Below, piece by piece: positions 61,358-64,000 of a stretch of 64,000 bases of DNA; the first letter of the stretch is position 1; each line of letters begins with the position of its first letter. The stretch lies in the NCBI GenBank assembly GCA_009838845.1, contig VXRD01000170.1, positions 90,995-154,994 on the forward strand. Direction: 5' to 3'. Source of the DNA: Gemmatimonadota bacterium (GTDB lineage: Bacteria > Latescibacterota > UBA2968). The notes below the pieces were generated by a model. It did no database searches. It was not told where the DNA came from and worked only from the letters and a program-made list of their open reading frames with translations. The position numbers and the translations under genes were made by a program.

Positions 61358-62494
61358 TCACACGGCCTCTTTGAAAGGCTGGATCTGTTCAAATGTCCCA
61401 TCCACAATCGGAGTGGCATCCATTCCCATCCATTGCTCCAAGAGCGTTGCGTATATGCCGCGGAAGTCAATTGTATGCTCAAGGTCTTCGCCGTTGGCCC
61501 ATCGAGAGGGATCAAGAGAGGGATATTCTGCGTATAACCCGCCATTCACACCATCACCGATGATAAATGCACCGCCACCTGTGCCGTGGTCAGTGCCACT
61601 GGCATTATCCCTCATGCGTCGTCCAAACTCTGAGAAAACGAGCATAACTATCTCTTCAGAAGCATTGTGGTGTCGCAAATCCCGGAAGAAATCGCGGATT
61701 GCTTCCGACAACTCTGTCAGCAACTTGGGATGTGACGGCATTTCATTTGCATGGTGGTCATAGCCCCCGTGCTGTGTGTAAAAGATCCTTGTGCCGAGAC
61801 CGGCAAGGTGAACGCGCGCGACATCCCTCAGTGCCTTCGCAATCGAATTGCTTCCGTACTCCACGTCGGACTGATACATTGCCGGAGCCTTCTTCAACTC
61901 ATCGGAACCTCTGATGACATCCAGACCCGTCTGCGAAAGATAATCCATCACCACACCCGTGCCAATCGCGGGTTCGTACATAGTCTTGAATATCTCAATA
62001 GCCTGCATTCGCTTTGGGTCTTCTTTGATGCTGGTCATCAATCCGTAATTGTCGAGATCGTCAACAGATGTCACGGGAACGCCAGAAACGGCCAACGCTC
62101 GAGAAAGTCCTTTTCCAAAGTTAATGCCCGTCAGGACATTTTCCCCCTTCGGATCCAGATCCCGAACCACTCTACCCAGCCAGCCTTCAGTGCCGATATC
62201 TATGGGTTCACAGGTATGCCAGACATCCATAGCCCTGAAATGCGACCTGCTCGAGTTGGGATACCCGATACCCTGCACAATCGCCACATCACCCTGCTCA
62301 AACATCTCCTTCAGGGGCACCGTATTGGGATGCCAGGCCAGAGTGTCGTTCATCGGCAAAACCTCATCCTGACGAAGCCCCACAATGGGCCGGCAATCGT
62401 GGTATATGCCGTTGGTATAAGGGATAATAGTATTCATGAAGTCATTGCCGCCCTTCAATTCAACAATGACGAGGATTGGGTCTTTAGAAGCCAT
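61358..62494 (-). CDS. DUF1501 domain protein
   Basis: The 378-residue protein has the DUF1501 pattern: VIVELKGGNDFMNTIIPY, YHDCRPIVGL, LAWHPNTVPLKEMFEQGDVAIVQGIGYPNSSRSHF (parts), YTQHGGYDHHANE, and LVFSEFGRRMRDNASGTDHGTGG. The fold is like alkaline phosphatase and sulfatases, with His and Asp for metals, but no reaction is established. Most members carry a Tat signal; this one begins directly with the domain. It follows the DUF1800 gene by 21 nt. The pair is common and probably acts together. Confidence 0.87.
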   Translation of the reverse strand: MASKDPILVIVELKGGNDFMNTIIPYTNGIYHDCRPIVGLRQDEVLPMNDTLAWHPNTVPLKEMFEQGDVAIVQGIGYPNSSRSHFRAMDVWHTCEPIDIGTEGWLGRVVRDLDPKGENVLTGINFGKGLSRALAVSGVPVTSVDDLDNYGLMTSIKEDPKRMQAIEIFKTMYEPAIGTGVVMDYLSQTGLDVIRGSDELKKAPAMYQSDVEYGSNSIAKALRDVARVHLAGLGTRIFYTQHGGYDHHANEMPSHPKLLTELSEAIRDFFRDLRHHNASEEIVMLVFSEFGRRMRDNASGTDHGTGGGAFIIGDGVNGGLYAEYPSLDPSRWANGEDLEHTIDFRGIYATLLEQWMGMDATPIVDGTFEQIQPFKEAV

Positions 62495-62515
62495 TTTATT
62501 CCTCCTTTCAGAACG

Positions 62516-63904
62516 CTACGCAAATTGATATTCTCTCGAAGCGACAATGAGTTGCAGCATCTGTATTACGCGATCCGTACTCTCCTCAGATCCGTTGTCC
62601 GCGGATAGATCGAGATCGCCACCTGATTCCGCAAATTTGCTCAAAGATTCGCGGGTCGTATCACTCACGGTCATAGGACCTGCGAGATCCAGACATTTCT
62701 CCACGAACTCATCAGGAGCGAGTGCCCGCCCCTCGGCTTTGAGCCGATCAATGATTCCACGTATGCCAGGCTTGGACGCATCACTTACCTCGCGAACGGC
62801 AAAATTCACGCGCTCGGTCAGTGTGCCGCCATCAATCCATTCCCTACCGGTATGCCAGCCTTCCACAGTCGGAGGATCCAGCAATTTCTGCCCCATTAAC
62901 GTGGTAGCACCCGAATATCTTCCCATACCCGGATCGGGACGTTGATAAGTGCCGATCAGCTTCAGGATGCCCGTGACGAGTTCGGTAGGACTTTTCACCT
63001 TTTTCCCTCGCGCGTCCTTGAAGAAGTCGGAGTTAAAGAGCGTTCTCAGGATGTGGCGCATATCGCCTTTCGACTCCATGAAAGCGTTTGACAGGATTTC
63101 AATCGCATCGGGATCCTGCGGCGGGGTCACATGCCAGGATGGAACCTGCGGCTCGTCCGTGACAAAAAAGTTATAGAGATGTCTGGATATGAATTTGGCA
63201 CAGGCGGGTTGTTCGACTATGATGTCGATAATATCATCGCCATTGAAATTGCCCGTATGCCCCAAAAACGTCTTCTCGCCATCGTCGTGGTCTTCTTCGA
63301 GGAAAACGAACTTCGCATCGTAATAACCTTGCGGATACAGGGGCGGCGGCTGCGCAAATGTCCATCCCGTAAAGGCGCGGGCACAATTCTTAATATCGTC
63401 TTCTGTATAATTGCCAACGCCCATCGAGAAGAGTTCCAACAGCTCCCTGCCGTAGTTCTCATTAGGCTCGCCCTTGCGGTTTTCATTGTTATCCAGCCAG
63501 AAGATCATGGCCGGATCTTTGGACAGCTCGATCAAAATTTCCCGCATATTTGAAAGCCCCACGCGCCGGAAGGTATCGATCTGGCGAGCAGAGGCGAGGA
63601 GGTGCTGATTCTTTCCCACCCCGGTGGCGAATACGTGATGCCAGAAAAGAGCCATCTTTTCTTCGAGTGGGCGCTTGCTGCGGATCATTCGATACATCCA
63701 TTTCTCCACATATCCCGCTTCAAAACTGCCAAAATAGCGGCTTAAAATATCCTCATCAACCGGATCACAGCGCTCCGGCTCGACCAGATCTTCCACGACG
63801 TTTTCATAGCCCCTTTCGGCATAGTCCTCCAATTCTGTTCTCGTGGCCCCAAACCCGGCTCGACGCATCAGGTGGGCCATTAACGCAATATCGGTGTTCG
63901 ACAT
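62516..63904 (-). CDS. DUF1800 domain protein
   Basis: The 462-residue protein has the DUF1800 pattern: AHLMRRAGFGATRTE, KMALFWHHVFATG, NYGRELLELFSMGVGNYTEDDI (parts), AFTGWTF, HTGNFNGDDIID and MGQKLLDPPTVEGW. No signal peptide is seen. ATG 63904 has GGGGG upstream. It is the first gene of the three-gene unit with DUF1501 and NHL. The function of the DUF1800/DUF1501 pair is unknown. Confidence 0.87.
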   Translation of the reverse strand: MSNTDIALMAHLMRRAGFGATRTELEDYAERGYENVVEDLVEPERCDPVDEDILSRYFGSFEAGYVEKWMYRMIRSKRPLEEKMALFWHHVFATGVGKNQHLLASARQIDTFRRVGLSNMREILIELSKDPAMIFWLDNNENRKGEPNENYGRELLELFSMGVGNYTEDDIKNCARAFTGWTFAQPPPLYPQGYYDAKFVFLEEDHDDGEKTFLGHTGNFNGDDIIDIIVEQPACAKFISRHLYNFFVTDEPQVPSWHVTPPQDPDAIEILSNAFMESKGDMRHILRTLFNSDFFKDARGKKVKSPTELVTGILKLIGTYQRPDPGMGRYSGATTLMGQKLLDPPTVEGWHTGREWIDGGTLTERVNFAVREVSDASKPGIRGIIDRLKAEGRALAPDEFVEKCLDLAGPMTVSDTTRESLSKFAESGGDLDLSADNGSEESTDRVIQMLQLIVASREYQFA

Positions 63905-63960
63905 TATTTCCCCCTTTGCTGAAATACCTCATTGGTTGCGCTTGCTCTGTCCCTATCGCC

Positions 63961-63988
63961 AGAATAACAAGACGATGTTTTTCAACAA
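63961..63988 (-). promoter_or_regulatory. Possible promoter of the DUF1800 operon
   Basis: TTGTTG-N16-TATTCT on the - strand, 57 bp before ATG 63904. The 16-bp spacing matches the promoters at 43088 and 45053, but the GGATTCG element is missing. Confidence 0.35.
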
Positions 63989-64000
63989 TTTATCTTAAAT

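Noticed and set aside
1..64000. tRNA, rRNA, CRISPR array, insertion sequence, phage or integrase
   Set aside because: None seen by eye on either strand; a tRNAscan or CRISPR search would be needed to exclude them fully.

Overview
The window looks like a piece of chromosome from an uncultured Gram-negative bacterium of the wider FCB group (Fibrobacteres-Chlorobi-Bacteroidetes and relatives such as Latescibacterota). This placement is inference. It rests on a PorV/PorQ-family barrel beside a secreted protein with a type IX-like C-terminal domain, a TonB receptor with an N-terminal carboxypeptidase-regulatory-like domain, an alternative complex III plus caa3 oxidase cluster, and an abundance of hydantoinase, ceramidase-like, MR/MLE, DUF1501/DUF1800 and DUF6785-type genes. 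No rRNA, tRNA, CRISPR array, transposase or phage gene was seen.

Layout. (1) 1-9787, + strand: a HyuB-aminotransferase fusion (cut by the window edge), a ceramidase-like hydrolase, an acyl-CoA synthetase-like ligase, a threonine-aldolase-like PLP enzyme, and HyuA-HyuB. (2) 9866-26889, - strand: ten closely packed genes forming one probable operon, in transcription order DUF6785 membrane protein, ceramidase-like, sulfatase, second DUF6785 protein, DUF3604, MlrC/M81, HyuB, HyuA, CocE/NonD hydrolase, ceramidase-like. Regions 1 and 2 converge at about 9.8 kb and share three enzyme families, which suggests one catabolic island for amide, cyclic-amide, ester and sulfate bonds. (3) 26990-34525, - strand: a five-gene surface operon (receiver-like protein, outer-membrane barrel, TonB receptor, large secreted protein, PorV/PorQ-like protein). 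A sigma-54 promoter matching the consensus lies upstream of it, and upstream of that, on the same strand, is an unusual enhancer-binding protein with a second, degenerate AAA+ module. (4) 36789-41505, - strand: a malate/lactate-dehydrogenase-family oxidoreductase, then a beta-propeller glycosidase-like protein, a galactonate-dehydratase-like enzyme and a CPBP protease. (5) 41679-44985, + strand: an anchored protein with a 23-residue repeat, a small protein coupled to a retropepsin, and a fatty acid desaturase. (6) 45142-57357, + strand: a complete respiratory operon, alternative complex III (ActA-F), a small membrane protein, SCO and caa3 oxidase subunits II, I, III and IV, closed by a strong terminator. 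An AAC(3)-family gene follows. (7) 58197-63904, - strand: a third DUF6785 protein, and a DUF1800-DUF1501-NHL operon with its own terminator.

The most notable points are the three ceramidase-like proteins that all lack the published catalytic serine, the ten-gene undescribed operon, the sigma-54 circuit with a tandem AAA+ activator and a separately encoded degenerate receiver, a possible hairpin-bridged ribosome binding site inside that operon, and the 23-residue repeat protein. Coordinates and motifs were read by eye. Family assignments are recognition from sequence, not search results.
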